A stretch of 23,502 nt of DNA from Pseudomonadota bacterium (GCA_023403845.1 JAEYDL010000032.1:1-23502), one strand, 5' to 3'; positions 1 through 7,874 are shown, numbered from the stretch's first letter. Made by a program: numbers and translations. The notes: a model not told the origin generated them from the letters alone.

Positions 1-82
1 CACGGCCGATGCCGTAGATGTAAGTCAACGCGATGTCCGCGCGCTTGCCTCTGGGCAGGTCAACACCAGCTATTCTGGCCAC
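1..82 (-). CDS. rpsM: 30S ribosomal protein S13, 5' part only
   Basis: Only the first 27 codons lie in the window; the rest runs off the left edge. The visible residues begin (M)ARIAGVDLPRGKRAD and continue through LTYIYGIG, the characteristic N-terminus of bacterial S13, which sits in the 30S head and contacts the P-site tRNA. The start is GTG at 82-80, with AGGAGA six bases upstream. It follows rpmJ by 17 bases at the distal end of the spc-type cluster, where rpsM normally opens the alpha group (rpsK, rpsD, rpoA, rplQ). Those genes would be expected just outside the window. Confidence 0.93.
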   Translation of the reverse strand, partial: MARIAGVDLPRGKRADIALTYIYGIGR

Positions 83-99
83 AGTCTTTCTCCTGAAGG

Positions 100-213
100 C
101 TAGCCCTGGCGCTGCTTGTGCCGGGGGTTTTCGCAGATGACCCTGAGTACGCCCTTACGCCGGATGACTTTGCACTTGGGGCAAATCTTTTTTACGGATG
201 GCCTTACTTTCAT
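100..213 (-). CDS. rpmJ: 50S ribosomal protein L36, zinc-binding form
   Basis: This 37-codon gene encodes a protein beginning [15 protein letters not shown]. Length and sequence match L36, the smallest large-subunit protein, usually 37-38 residues. The zinc ligands of the 'C+' form are all present: C11, C14, C27 and H32. ATG at 213-211 is preceded by GGAGAG at suitable spacing. It lies between map (98 bases upstream) and rpsM (17 bases downstream). infA, which often precedes rpmJ, is absent. Because the zinc-binding form is kept here, a zinc-free L36 paralogue elsewhere in the genome is possible but not visible. Confidence 0.96.
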
Positions 214-311
214 GACAAGTCTCTCCAAAGGTTTCCTCGGCAGCACAAATCACCGCCGGAACAGGAAGCCTTAGCTCTTTTTTTTCATACTGTCAATGCG
301 CTGCGCGTCTT

Positions 312-1076
312 TCAGGGGCGGTCGAGTATCTCCGGTCCGCCGGGAAGAATGGCGACGCAGTGCTCAAAATGGGCGGCTAGACTCCTGTCCCGGGTCACGG
401 CCGACCATTCGTCGTCCAAGATTTCCACTTCCGGTGTTCCCACCGTGATCATGGGCTCAATACACAGTACCATGCCGGTCTTGAGCGGTAAAACCTTCGT
501 GGGGATGACGAAGTTGGGTACTTCCGGCTTTTCGTGCAACGTCGAACCAATGCCGTGCCCCACAAACCGTCTTACCACATGGAACCCAGCGCCTTCGGCG
601 TGTTTCTGGACAGCACCTGCGATGTCGTTGAGTTCATTTCCCTGTCTCGCTTCGGCCACGGCCAGAGCAAGACTTTCTTCCGTCACCCGCAGCAGGCGGG
701 CCGCCTCGGGAGACACCTCTCCCACGGCGAAGGTACGGGCCGCATCTCCATAAAATCCCTGATAGATGGTCCCCACGTCAAAGCTGACGATGTCGCCTTC
801 CTTGAGGATCACGTCTTCGGAGGGAAATCCGTGCACGATGACTTCATTCACCGAGCAGCACAGGGCGTACGGGAAACCGTACATCCCCTGGAAACCGGGC
901 TTCACCTTGAATTCGCGACACATCTTCTGGACGATTTCCTCGAAATACATGGTAGGAAGGCCGGGACGCACCTGCCTGCCCAATTCGTCCAGAATCATCG
1001 CGACCATTCTGTTAGCTTCACGCAGAAGGCCGATTTCCCTCTCGTTCTTGAGGAAAACGCCGCGGTACTTCTTCAC
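312..1076 (-). CDS. map: Type I methionine aminopeptidase
   Basis: The protein has 254 residues; the E. coli enzyme has 264. It removes the N-terminal methionine from nascent proteins in the cytosol using a two-metal centre. All five metal ligands of the family can be placed: D100 and D111 (in FDVG and GDAARTF), H174 (in GHGIG), E207 (in CIEPM) and E238. The substrate-side histidine H82 in VHGFP is also present. The start is GTG at 1076-1074, three bases after the secY stop, so it is probably translationally coupled to secY. The usual adk between secY and map is missing. Confidence 0.96.
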   Translation of the reverse strand: MKKYRGVFLKNEREIGLLREANRMVAMILDELGRQVRPGLPTMYFEEIVQKMCREFKVKPGFQGMYGFPYALCCSVNEVIVHGFPSEDVILKEGDIVSFDVGTIYQGFYGDAARTFAVGEVSPEAARLLRVTEESLALAVAEARQGNELNDIAGAVQKHAEGAGFHVVRRFVGHGIGSTLHEKPEVPNFVIPTKVLPLKTGMVLCIEPMITVGTPEVEILDDEWSAVTRDRSLAAHFEHCVAILPGGPEILDRP

Positions 1077-1079
1077 GCT

Positions 1080-2393
1080 CTAGCTCCGTCCCTTGATTCG
1101 GGTCTTTCCCATAAGACCTTCGTACTGCCGCGAAATGAGGTGAGACTCGATCTGCGACATGAAGTCCATGGCAACCCCCACGAGGATGAGGATGCTGGTG
1201 CCGCCGAAATAGAACGGCACGTTGAATTCGGCAATCAGCGCCATGGGAAGAACGGAAATCACCGAGATGTAAATGCCGCCCCACAGGGTCAGGCGGGTCA
1301 AAACACCGTCCAGATATTCCTGGGTCTTTTCGCCGGGACGAATCCCGGGGATGAAGCCTCCCGCCTTCTTCAGATTCTCGGCCACATCTTTTGGATCAAA
1401 GATGATGGCGGTATAGAAGAAGCAGAAGAAGAAAATCAGGGCGATGAAAACAACGTTATACAGGACCGTCGACGGGGAGAACCACGAGGCGGCGGTCTTC
1501 AGCCAGTCCGCTATTTCAAAGTTGGCCATGGTCGCCGGGAACAGCAGAAGGCTCGAGGCGAAAATGGGGGGAATGACGCCGGCCGTATTCACGCGCAACG
1601 GAAGATGCGTAGACTGTCCGCCGTACATTTTGCGTCCCACCTGACGCTTGGCGTACTGGATGGGAATCCGCCGCTGGGCACGTTCCACGAACACCACGCC
1701 GACAAGTACGGCGGCCATGAAGATCACAAGGGCGATGGCGACGAACACGCTCATGTCCCCGAGCTTGAGCAGCTCGAAGGAGTGGGCGATGGCGCGGGGA
1801 ATGCCCACGACGATACCGGAAAAGATGATCAACGAAATGCCGTTGCCGATACCCTTTTCCGTAATCTGTTCGCCCAGCCACATGATGAGGACCGTCCCCG
1901 CCGTCAGGGTCAGCATGGTCATGATCCGGAACGTCCAGCCGGGTTCAAGAACCACGGGCAGACCGCCGGGGCTGTACATGGTCTCAAGACCGACAGAAAT
2001 ACCAAACCCCTGAATAAGGGTGATGAGAACGGTGCTGTAGCGCGTGTACTGGGTGATTTTACGGCGACCCGCCGCTCCCTCTTCCTTGGCCATGCGCTTC
2101 AGTTCCGGACTGACCACCTGCAGGAGTTGAAGGATGATTGAGGCCGAAATGTACGGCATGATTCCGAGGGCGAATACGGAAACGTTCCGCAGACCGCCGC
2201 CGGAAAACATGTCGAACAGACCAAACAGGGTGCCTGCCGCGCTGGCAAAGAAGTGGGCGAGGGCCCCTGCGTCCACGCCCGGAACCGGGATATGCACCCC
2301 GATCCGGTACGCGCACAGGAGGCCCAGCGTCCACAACAATTTGGTACGCAGTTCAGGCGAACGGGCAAGGTTATCCGCACCACCAAGAGCCAC
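1080..2393 (-). CDS. secY: Preprotein translocase subunit SecY
   Basis: The protein has 437 residues, close to the 443 of E. coli SecY, and carries the expected ten hydrophobic segments. It forms the inner-membrane channel through which Sec substrates are exported or inserted, with SecE and SecG. Family signatures include the first helix with the plug (IPVPGVD then a hydrophobic Ala/Gly-rich stretch), GIMPYISASI before the second helix, and the C-terminal loop motif GIRPGEKTQEYLD. The start is GTG at 2393-2391, seven bases after the rplO stop. Its place after rplO is the standard spc-operon order. Confidence 0.97.
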   Translation of the reverse strand: MALGGADNLARSPELRTKLLWTLGLLCAYRIGVHIPVPGVDAGALAHFFASAAGTLFGLFDMFSGGGLRNVSVFALGIMPYISASIILQLLQVVSPELKRMAKEEGAAGRRKITQYTRYSTVLITLIQGFGISVGLETMYSPGGLPVVLEPGWTFRIMTMLTLTAGTVLIMWLGEQITEKGIGNGISLIIFSGIVVGIPRAIAHSFELLKLGDMSVFVAIALVIFMAAVLVGVVFVERAQRRIPIQYAKRQVGRKMYGGQSTHLPLRVNTAGVIPPIFASSLLLFPATMANFEIADWLKTAASWFSPSTVLYNVVFIALIFFFCFFYTAIIFDPKDVAENLKKAGGFIPGIRPGEKTQEYLDGVLTRLTLWGGIYISVISVLPMALIAEFNVPFYFGGTSILILVGVAMDFMSQIESHLISRQYEGLMGKTRIKGRS

Positions 2394-2400
2394 GGTTCAC

Positions 2401-2865
2401 CTACCCTTCCAGACCCTGGGCTTCCAGTTCCCTGGCTTCGCCGCCGGCGGAACGGATCTTTTCCGCAGCCGACTGGCTGAACTTGTGGGCTTCGACCTTC
2501 AGAGCCACGGTCAGTTCGCCTTCGCCCAGGACTTTCACCGGGGCGCCGTAGGCGCACAGACCGCGATCATAGATATCCTCGAGGGAAATCTCGGTCTTGC
2601 CTTCAAAGGCGGCCACGAGGCGATCGAGATTGATCACCGCGTATTCAACCTTGAAAGGATAGTTTTTGAAACCACGCTTGGGGAGACGCCGCTGGAGAGG
2701 CATCTGGCCGCCCTCGAAACCGGGACGGATATTGCCGCCGGAGCGAGCCTTCTGTCCCTTGTTTCCCTTGCCGGACGTGCAGCCCAAGCCGGAACCGGCG
2801 CCGCGGCCCACGCGCTTGCGGGTCTTGCGCTCTTCCGCGAAAGGATAGAGTTCGTTCAGATTCAT
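2401..2865 (-). CDS. rplO: 50S ribosomal protein L15
   Basis: The protein has 154 residues, slightly longer than the 144 of E. coli L15. It opens MNLNELYPF and has the Gly/Arg/Lys-rich N-terminal tail (VGRGAGSGLGCTSGKGNKGQ) that threads into 23S rRNA, followed by the globular C-terminal domain ending AQGLEG. It overlaps the rpmD stop codon by four bases (ATGA), a normal arrangement for coupled translation. It assembles late in the large subunit, near the peptidyl transferase region. The order rpmD-rplO-secY is conserved in bacteria. Confidence 0.97.
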   Translation of the reverse strand: MNLNELYPFAEERKTRKRVGRGAGSGLGCTSGKGNKGQKARSGGNIRPGFEGGQMPLQRRLPKRGFKNYPFKVEYAVINLDRLVAAFEGKTEISLEDIYDRGLCAYGAPVKVLGEGELTVALKVEAHKFSQSAAEKIRSAGGEARELEAQGLEG

Positions 2866-3044
2866 GCTTTGGCAACCTCAACAACCAGGTGAGACACCTT
2901 GGCGATCATGCCGCGAACGGCGGGGTTATCCGGAAAGGTCTTAACCTGTTCGCGACGGCGCAGTCCAAGCGCATCCAGAATACGCTTCTGGTGCGGATTG
3001 CAGCCGATGCGGCTCTTAATGACTTTTACAGTGATCTCGGACAT
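2862..3044 (-). CDS. rpmD: 50S ribosomal protein L30
   Basis: At 60 residues this matches the 59 of E. coli L30. The N-terminus SEITVKVIKSRIGC and the LGLRRREQVKTFPDNPAVRGMI core fit the small alpha/beta ferredoxin-like fold of L30, which binds 23S rRNA on the solvent side. Its stop overlaps the start of rplO by four bases, and it follows rpsE by five bases. The ATG is at 3044-3042. Confidence 0.95.
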   Translation of the reverse strand: MSEITVKVIKSRIGCNPHQKRILDALGLRRREQVKTFPDNPAVRGMIAKVSHLVVEVAKA

Positions 3045-3049
3045 GACGC

Positions 3050-3541
3050 TTACTTCCTCGGGGCTTCCAGTTTCATGCCACGGATTTCACTCACGGCGTC
3101 CGCGCTGCGCAGGGCAGCGAGGCCGCACATGGTGGCGCGCAGCACGTTGTGGGGGGTGTTGGTCCCGATGGCCTTGGCGAGCACATCGTTCACCCCGGCC
3201 GCTTCCATGACGGCGCGGACGGCACCGCCGGCGATGATCCCGGTCCCGCGGGAAGCGGGCTTCAGCATCACGCGCCCGGCGCCGAATTCGCCGAGGATTT
3301 CATAGGGAAGAGTTCCCTCAACGAGGGGCACCTTCACCATGGTCTTGCGGGCATGTTCCGTAGCCTTGCGCAGGGCTTCAGGCACTTCCTGAGCCTTGCC
3401 GAGGCCAAATCCTACGCTCCCGTTGCCGTCGCCCACCACCACAAGGGCGCTGAAGCTGAAGCGGCGGCCGCCTTTTACGACTTTGGCAACCCGGTTCAGG
3501 GAGACGATCTTCTCGATGAAACCCAGTTCATTCTGTTCCAT
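3050..3541 (-). CDS. rpsE: 30S ribosomal protein S5
   Basis: The protein has 163 residues, against 167 in E. coli. The N-terminal double-stranded-RNA-binding-type domain shows EKIVSLNRVAKVVKGG and the VGDGNGSVGFGLGKA loop. The C-terminal domain has GTGIIAGGAVRAVMEAAG. S5 helps keep decoding accurate and sits at the mRNA entry side of the 30S subunit. GAGAGGA lies about ten bases upstream of the ATG. It lies between rplR and rpmD in normal spc order. Confidence 0.97.
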   Translation of the reverse strand: MEQNELGFIEKIVSLNRVAKVVKGGRRFSFSALVVVGDGNGSVGFGLGKAQEVPEALRKATEHARKTMVKVPLVEGTLPYEILGEFGAGRVMLKPASRGTGIIAGGAVRAVMEAAGVNDVLAKAIGTNTPHNVLRATMCGLAALRSADAVSEIRGMKLEAPRK

Positions 3542-3562
3542 GACAGTGCATTCCTCTCCGGG

Positions 3563-3925
3563 TTAGAACTCGAGGCCGCCTTCGCGGGCGCCGTCGGCCA
3601 CGGCCTTGATCTTGCCGTGGTAGAGATATCCGTTACGGTCGAAGACCACCTTCACAATGCTCTTTTCCTTGGCCAGGCGGGCAATCTCCTTGCCCACGGC
3701 TTCAGCGCCGGCCCGGTTGCAGGAAAACTTCTCTTCGCCCTTGGAAAGGACCAGGGTAGAAGTGGCGGCAAGGGTAGCTCCGGTAAGATCGTCCACAACC
3801 TGGGCATACATGTGCAGGTTGGAACGGAAAACGACCAGACGAGGACGTTCAGCCGTACCGGAAATCTTTTTGCGGATGCGGATCTTCCTGCGCTGTCTGG
3901 CTTCATTCTTGGTCATAGTGCTCAT
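3563..3925 (-). CDS. rplR: 50S ribosomal protein L18
   Basis: The protein has 120 residues; L18 is usually 116-122. It has a basic N-terminus (RQRRKIRIRKKISGT) followed by ERPRLVVFRSN and MYAQVVDD, the core that binds 5S rRNA in the central protuberance together with L5. Two in-frame ATGs occur, at 3925 and 3916. Neither has a strong Shine-Dalgarno, so the first three residues (MST) are uncertain. It is followed by rpsE after 21 bases. Confidence 0.95.
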   Translation of the reverse strand: MSTMTKNEARQRRKIRIRKKISGTAERPRLVVFRSNLHMYAQVVDDLTGATLAATSTLVLSKGEEKFSCNRAGAEAVGKEIARLAKEKSIVKVVFDRNGYLYHGKIKAVADGAREGGLEF

Positions 3926-3937
3926 AGCGCGCCCCGA

Positions 3938-4480
3938 TTATTTACCCTTCGCACCGGACTTGCCGGCCTTGCGCAGGATGGTTTCGGTTTCGTACTTGAT
4001 GCCCTTGCCCTTATAGGGTTCGGGCTTGCGGATGCGGCGGATGCGAGCAGCCATTTCGCCCACGAGCACCTTATCGGCGCCCATGATGGTCAGCTTCTGA
4101 CCTTCGGCCTTCGCAGTGAGCCCAGCAGGCAGTTCCACAAGAACGGGGTGGGAGAAGCCCACCTGAAGTTCGATCACGTTGCCCTTCACGGCCACACGGT
4201 AACCGACGCCAATGACTTCCAGGGTCTTGGAGAACCCCTTGGTCACTCCCTCGATGCAGTTGGCCAGCAGAGTGCGGCGCAGACCGTGCTGGGCACGGGA
4301 TTCGCGCGTTTCCACCTTGCGGGTCAGCGTCACATGACCGTCGGCCACTTCATAGGAAAGAAGATCGCACACCGGCGTGGTAAGCGAGGCTTTCGCCCCC
4401 TTCACTTCAACAACATCAGCCCCGATCTTGACTTCCACTCCGGAAGGGATCGCGATGGGCAGTTTTCCGATTCTAGACAT
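3938..4480 (-). CDS. rplF: 50S ribosomal protein L6
   Basis: The protein has 180 residues against 177 in E. coli. It starts MSRIGKLPIAIPSGVEV and contains two repeats of the L6 fold. The C-terminal signature is complete (IRRIRKPEPYKGKGI) and is followed by a basic tail. L6 binds helix 97 of 23S rRNA near the sarcin-ricin loop and the factor-binding site. It lies between rpsH (11 bases upstream) and rplR (12 bases downstream). Confidence 0.97.
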   Translation of the reverse strand: MSRIGKLPIAIPSGVEVKIGADVVEVKGAKASLTTPVCDLLSYEVADGHVTLTRKVETRESRAQHGLRRTLLANCIEGVTKGFSKTLEVIGVGYRVAVKGNVIELQVGFSHPVLVELPAGLTAKAEGQKLTIMGADKVLVGEMAARIRRIRKPEPYKGKGIKYETETILRKAGKSGAKGK

Positions 4481-4491
4481 GCTGCACCCGC

Positions 4492-4872
4492 CTACCAGAT
4501 TTCACACAAAAGTTCACCGCCCACCTTGAGCTGGTGAGCCGTGTTGCCAGCAAGCACCCCATGCGAAGTGGACAGGATGCAAATGCCGAGGCCGTTCTGC
4601 ACGCGGGGGATTTCGTGGGCGCCCACATAAACCCGGCGACCGGGCTTGCTCATCCGCTTCAGACCCTCGATAGCAGGCTTGCCCTTGAAGTACTTCAGAC
4701 GGATGTTGATGTTGCGGTCTTCCACGGTTACGTCATCGACGTACCCTTCCTGCTTGAGGATGGAAGCGATGGCTTCCTTCATCTTCGAGCTCGGCACACT
4801 CACTTCCTTGTGCAGGGCCAAGTGCGCGTTGCGGATACGCGTAAGCATATCTGCAATAGGATCAGTCATCAT
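4492..4872 (-). CDS. rpsH: 30S ribosomal protein S8
   Basis: The protein has 126 residues; E. coli S8 has 130. The opening MTDPIADMLTRIRNA and the closing STSHGVLAG with a terminal LLCEIW are diagnostic. S8 binds the central domain of 16S rRNA and in enterobacteria represses the spc operon by binding an mRNA mimic at rplE. Two tandem ATG codons occur at 4872 and 4869. The first has GGAG eight bases away and is preferred. I saw no clear copy of the S8-binding element near rplE. Confidence 0.97.
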   Translation of the reverse strand: MMTDPIADMLTRIRNAHLALHKEVSVPSSKMKEAIASILKQEGYVDDVTVEDRNINIRLKYFKGKPAIEGLKRMSKPGRRVYVGAHEIPRVQNGLGICILSTSHGVLAGNTAHQLKVGGELLCEIW

Positions 4873-4900
4873 CGAATGCTCTCCTTATACCCTTTCACGG

Positions 4901-5086
4901 TTACCAGCTGGACTTGCGCACGCCGGGGAGATCCCCACGGAGCGCCATATTGCGGAAGCAGATACGGCACAGCCCGAACTTGCGCATGTACGCATGAGGT
5001 CTGCCACAAATGGGGCAGCGGTTATAGGCGCGGGCCGAAAACTTGGGCTTGCGGCTGGCCTTTACTTCGAGTGAAGTACGCGACAC
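4901..5086 (-). CDS. rpsN: 30S ribosomal protein S14, type Z (zinc-binding)
   Basis: The protein has 61 residues, the length of the short zinc-binding S14, not the 101-residue form of E. coli. Four zinc cysteines, C24, C27, C40 and C43, lie in YNRCPICGRP and KFGLCRICFR. S14 sits in the 30S head near the A site. The start is GTG at 5086-5084, with GGAG eight bases upstream. It lies between rplE and rpsH as usual. Confidence 0.96.
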   Translation of the reverse strand: MSRTSLEVKASRKPKFSARAYNRCPICGRPHAYMRKFGLCRICFRNMALRGDLPGVRKSSW

Positions 5087-5098
5087 TATCCTAACTCC

Positions 5099-5638
5099 TT
5101 ACTTTCTGAAAGGCATGCCGAGCTGTTCCAGCAGGAACTTGCCTTCCTTGTCCGTGGTGGCGGTGGTCACGATGGTAATGTTCATGCCCTTGGGATTTTC
5201 GATGCGATCAGCTTCCATTTCAGGGAAGATGGCGTGTTCCTTGATCCCGAGGGTGAAGTTGCCCCGGCCGTCGAAACCACGATCCGGAATGCCGCGGAAG
5301 TCGCGCACTCTGGGCAGAGCGAAGTTCATCAGCTTGTCCAGGAAGTCCCACATGCGGTCCTTGCGGAGCGTCACGCGGCACCCGATGGGCATGCCTTCAC
5401 GCAGTTTGAAGGCGGCGATGGACTTTTTGGCGCGGGTCACAACGGCCTTCTGCCCGGCGATGGCGGACAGCTCGTTCATGGCCTCTTCCATCAGCTTGTT
5501 GTTCTGGCTGCCAGAACCAAGCCCGATGTTCAGCGAAATCTTGACAATCCCGGGGATCTGCATGGGGGAGCTGTACGTGAACTCCTTCTGCAATACCGGG
5601 ACCACTTTCTCGCGGTATATGTTTTCAAGACGCGTCAT
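5099..5638 (-). CDS. rplE: 50S ribosomal protein L5
   Basis: With start ATG at 5638 the protein is 179 residues, exactly the E. coli length, and begins MTRLENIYREKVVPVLQKEF. Signatures include NIGLG, TRAKKSIAAFKLREGMPIG and RDFRGIPDRGFDGRGNFTLG. L5 binds 5S rRNA and touches the P-site tRNA. A GTG nine bases earlier would add three residues, but the AAGGTGA Shine-Dalgarno is correctly spaced only for the ATG. It follows rplX closely. Confidence 0.96.
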   Translation of the reverse strand: MTRLENIYREKVVPVLQKEFTYSSPMQIPGIVKISLNIGLGSGSQNNKLMEEAMNELSAIAGQKAVVTRAKKSIAAFKLREGMPIGCRVTLRKDRMWDFLDKLMNFALPRVRDFRGIPDRGFDGRGNFTLGIKEHAIFPEMEADRIENPKGMNITIVTTATTDKEGKFLLEQLGMPFRK

Positions 5639-5648
5639 GGAGTTCACC

Positions 5649-5969
5649 TTACAGCGTTTCGTTGCACTTCTTGCAGTAGCGGATTTTCTTGCCGTCTTCC
5701 GTGTAGCGATAGCCTACGCGGGTGGGAGCGGCACAAGCGGGGCACACAACCATGAGGTTGGACACATGGATGGGCATTTCCTTGTCCATGATCCCGCCGG
5801 GTTCACGCCGATAGGGGTTCGGCTTCACGTGACGCTTGGCCACGTTCACCTTCTCCACGACCACGTTGTCATGCTTGCGAAGAACCTTCAAGACCTTGCC
5901 GATCTTGCCCTTGTCCTTGCCGGCGATGACCATCACCTTGTCGTCCTTGCGGATACGAAACTGTTTCAT
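5649..5969 (-). CDS. rplX: 50S ribosomal protein L24 with zinc-ribbon cysteines
   Basis: The protein has 106 residues, similar to the 104 of E. coli. The KOW motif is at residues 8-35 (DDKVMVIAGKDKGKIGKVL). L24 initiates large-subunit assembly by binding domain I of 23S rRNA. The C-terminal region has two CxxC pairs, C76/C79 (CPAC) and C99/C102 (CKKC), that could bind zinc; E. coli L24 lacks such a set. The ATG is at 5969-5967, 11 bases after the rplN stop. Confidence 0.97.
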   Translation of the reverse strand: MKQFRIRKDDKVMVIAGKDKGKIGKVLKVLRKHDNVVVEKVNVAKRHVKPNPYRREPGGIMDKEMPIHVSNLMVVCPACAAPTRVGYRYTEDGKKIRYCKKCNETL

Positions 5970-5980
5970 GACGAAGACTC

Positions 5981-6349
5981 CTAAAGAACCTCAGGTGCGA
6001 GGGACACGATCTTCATGAAGTTCCTGGCGCGCAGTTCACGGGCCACGGGGCCGAAGATGCGGGTTCCCACGGGTTCACCCTGCTTGGAAAGCAGCACGGC
6101 GGCATTGGAGTCAAACTTGATGTAAGACCCGTCGACGCGGCGCACTTCTTTCGCCGTGCGCACGATGACGGCCTGCATCACGTCGCCCTTTTTCACCTTG
6201 CTATGGGGCATGGCTTCCTTGACAGCCACCATGATGATGTCGCCCACGGTGGCGTAACGCCGGTGGGAGCCGCCCAGCACCTTGATGCAGGCCACTTTCT
6301 TGGCGCCGGAATTATCGGCGACCTGAAGCGTGGATTCAACCTGGATCAT
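5981..6349 (-). CDS. rplN: 50S ribosomal protein L14
   Basis: The protein has 122 residues, standard for L14 (E. coli 123). It begins MIQVESTLQVADNSGAKKV and contains the family signature around VKKGDVMQAVIVRTAKEVRR, then the RIFGPVARELR block. L14 lies at the subunit interface and is the docking site for the silencing factor RsfS. It is preceded by rpsQ (10 bases) and followed by rplX. Confidence 0.97.
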   Translation of the reverse strand: MIQVESTLQVADNSGAKKVACIKVLGGSHRRYATVGDIIMVAVKEAMPHSKVKKGDVMQAVIVRTAKEVRRVDGSYIKFDSNAAVLLSKQGEPVGTRIFGPVARELRARNFMKIVSLAPEVL

Positions 6350-6359
6350 GACGTAACTC

Positions 6360-6626
6360 CTACACGGCCTTTTCGAGAATCGTCACCAGATGCCACCGCT
6401 TGTTGCGGCTCATGGGACGGAATTCCACGATTTTCACTTTATCACCGATGCCGCATTCGTTCATGGGGTCATGAGCGGTAAACTTCTTGCGGCGACGCAC
6501 GAACTTCTTGAGGAGCGGATGCTTCACCAGGGTCTCAACGCGGACGACAATGGTCTTGTCGTTCTTGTCGCTGACCACGGTTCCGATAAGCATCCGGCCC
6601 TTGCGGTTTTCCATGGCTTGAGACAT
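6360..6626 (-). CDS. rpsQ: 30S ribosomal protein S17
   Basis: The protein has 88 residues, near the 84 of E. coli. The OB-fold core is clear: GTVVSDKNDKTIVVRVET, then the HPLLKKFVRRRKKFTAHDP basic loop and GDKVKIVEFRPMSRNKRW. S17 is a primary 16S rRNA binder of the 5' domain. It starts three bases after rpmC stops, so the two are probably coupled. Confidence 0.97.
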   Translation of the reverse strand: MSQAMENRKGRMLIGTVVSDKNDKTIVVRVETLVKHPLLKKFVRRRKKFTAHDPMNECGIGDKVKIVEFRPMSRNKRWHLVTILEKAV

Positions 6627-6629
6627 GGG

Positions 6630-6815
6630 CTATTCCTTTTCCTTCAGGACGGTCAAAATGCGCGCGATGTTCTTCCGAGCAGCGGGAATGGACGCGGTCT
6701 TTTCCAGCTGAGCGGTGCTATGCTGGAAGCGCAGATTGAAAAGTTCCTGCCGCTGTTCGGCGAGCTTCGCCTTGAGCTCTTCAACGCCGAGTTCTTTCAG
6801 TTCTTTGGCTTTCAT
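6630..6815 (-). CDS. rpmC: 50S ribosomal protein L29
   Basis: The protein has 61 residues (E. coli 63), predicted to be an all-helical hairpin: MKAKELKELGVEELKAKL followed by LFNLRFQHSTAQLEK. L29 lies by the peptide exit tunnel and, with L23, forms part of the docking site for trigger factor and SRP. It is separated from rplP by a single base. Confidence 0.96.
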   Translation of the reverse strand: MKAKELKELGVEELKAKLAEQRQELFNLRFQHSTAQLEKTASIPAARKNIARILTVLKEKE

Positions 6816-6816
6816 A

Positions 6817-7230
6817 CTACAGACCCTCTCTCACCACAATGACTGTCTTGACCGGCAGCTTGTGCGCGGCGCGGGTGAGGGCTTCCTTCGCCAGCTCAAG
6901 GCTGACGCCCTTGATTTCGTACAGGATGCGGCCGGGTTTCACCGGAGCGCACCAGCCCACCGGAGCGCCCTTACCGCTACCCTGACGGGTTTCCAGAGGC
7001 TTCGCAGTGATCGGATGGTCGGGGAACACGCGGATCCAGACTTTCCCGCCACGCTTGATGTGACGCATCATGGCGATACGGGCGGCTTCGATCTGCTGGT
7101 TGGTCAGCTTTCCGTGCTCCACAGTCTTCAAACCGATATCGCCGAAGGCGATGGTGGCGCCACGGAGAGCGGGGCCACGCAGGCGGCCTTTCTGCCACTT
7201 GCGGAATTTAACTCTTTTAGGAGCAAGCAT
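6817..7230 (-). CDS. rplP: 50S ribosomal protein L16
   Basis: The protein has 137 residues (E. coli 136). It opens MLAPKRVKFRKWQKGR and has the central RVFPDHPITAKPLETRQGSGKG and GWCAPVKPGRILYEI blocks. L16 is needed for A-site architecture near the peptidyl transferase centre. Its ATG overlaps the rpsC stop by one base (TAATG), pointing to translational coupling. Confidence 0.97.
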   Translation of the reverse strand: MLAPKRVKFRKWQKGRLRGPALRGATIAFGDIGLKTVEHGKLTNQQIEAARIAMMRHIKRGGKVWIRVFPDHPITAKPLETRQGSGKGAPVGWCAPVKPGRILYEIKGVSLELAKEALTRAAHKLPVKTVIVVREGL

Positions 7231-7871
7231 TACCTTTCAACCTCTTTGTCAAGGATTTCACCTTTGTAGATCCACGCCTTGACCCCGATGATACCATAGG
7301 TGGTATGCGCTTCGGCAAAGCCGTAGTCGATATCGGCACGCAGGGTCTGCAACGGCACGCGACCGTCACGGTACCACTCGGTGCGGGCGATTTCGGCTCC
7401 GGCGAGACGACCGGCGCAGGTCACCTTGATGCCTTCGGCGCCGAACTTGCGGGCCATGCTCACCGTGCGCTTCATGGCGCGACGGAAGGCAACACGGCGT
7501 TCCAGCTGCTGGGCGATATTTTCGGCCACCAGCTGAGAATCCACTTCAGGACGGCGGATTTCATTCACTTCGAGAGAGAATTCCCGTCCGAACTTGGTCC
7601 GCAGGTCGTTCCGCAGCTTTTCGATTTCCACGCCCTTGCGACCGATGACGATGCCGGGACGAGCGGTGGAAAGGATGAGGCGGATCTTGCCCCCGGCGCG
7701 TTCGATCTCGATCTTGGAGATGCCAGCGCTGTAGAGGAGCTTCTTCACATACTTGCGAACTTCATGGTCTTCATACACAAAGGCAGGGTAGTCTTTCTTG
7801 CTGAACCAGCGAGACTGCCAGTTCTTGTTGTACCCAAGCCGGAATCCGTACGGATGAACTTTCTGACCCAT
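7230..7871 (-). CDS. rpsC: 30S ribosomal protein S3
   Basis: The protein has 213 residues; S3 ranges from about 210 to 233. The N-terminal MGQKVHPYGFRLG is diagnostic. The type II KH domain carries GRKG at 77-80, and the C-terminal domain has LAGAEIARTEWYRDGRVPL and YGIIGVKAWIYKGE. S3 lines the mRNA entry channel and contributes to helicase activity with S4 and S5. It starts three bases after rplV ends. Confidence 0.97.
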   Translation of the reverse strand: MGQKVHPYGFRLGYNKNWQSRWFSKKDYPAFVYEDHEVRKYVKKLLYSAGISKIEIERAGGKIRLILSTARPGIVIGRKGVEIEKLRNDLRTKFGREFSLEVNEIRRPEVDSQLVAENIAQQLERRVAFRRAMKRTVSMARKFGAEGIKVTCAGRLAGAEIARTEWYRDGRVPLQTLRADIDYGFAEAHTTYGIIGVKAWIYKGEILDKEVER

Positions 7872-7874
7872 GAC

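Noticed and set aside
534..2141. Long plus-strand open frame opposite map and secY (535 codons)
   Set aside because: It is antisense to two clearly conserved genes. Its translation is rich in His, Gly, Asp and Arg without any recognisable domain, as expected of a shadow frame in GC-rich DNA.
3149..4537. Plus-strand frame opposite rpsE, rplR and rplF
   Set aside because: It overlaps three certain ribosomal protein genes and has no domain of its own.
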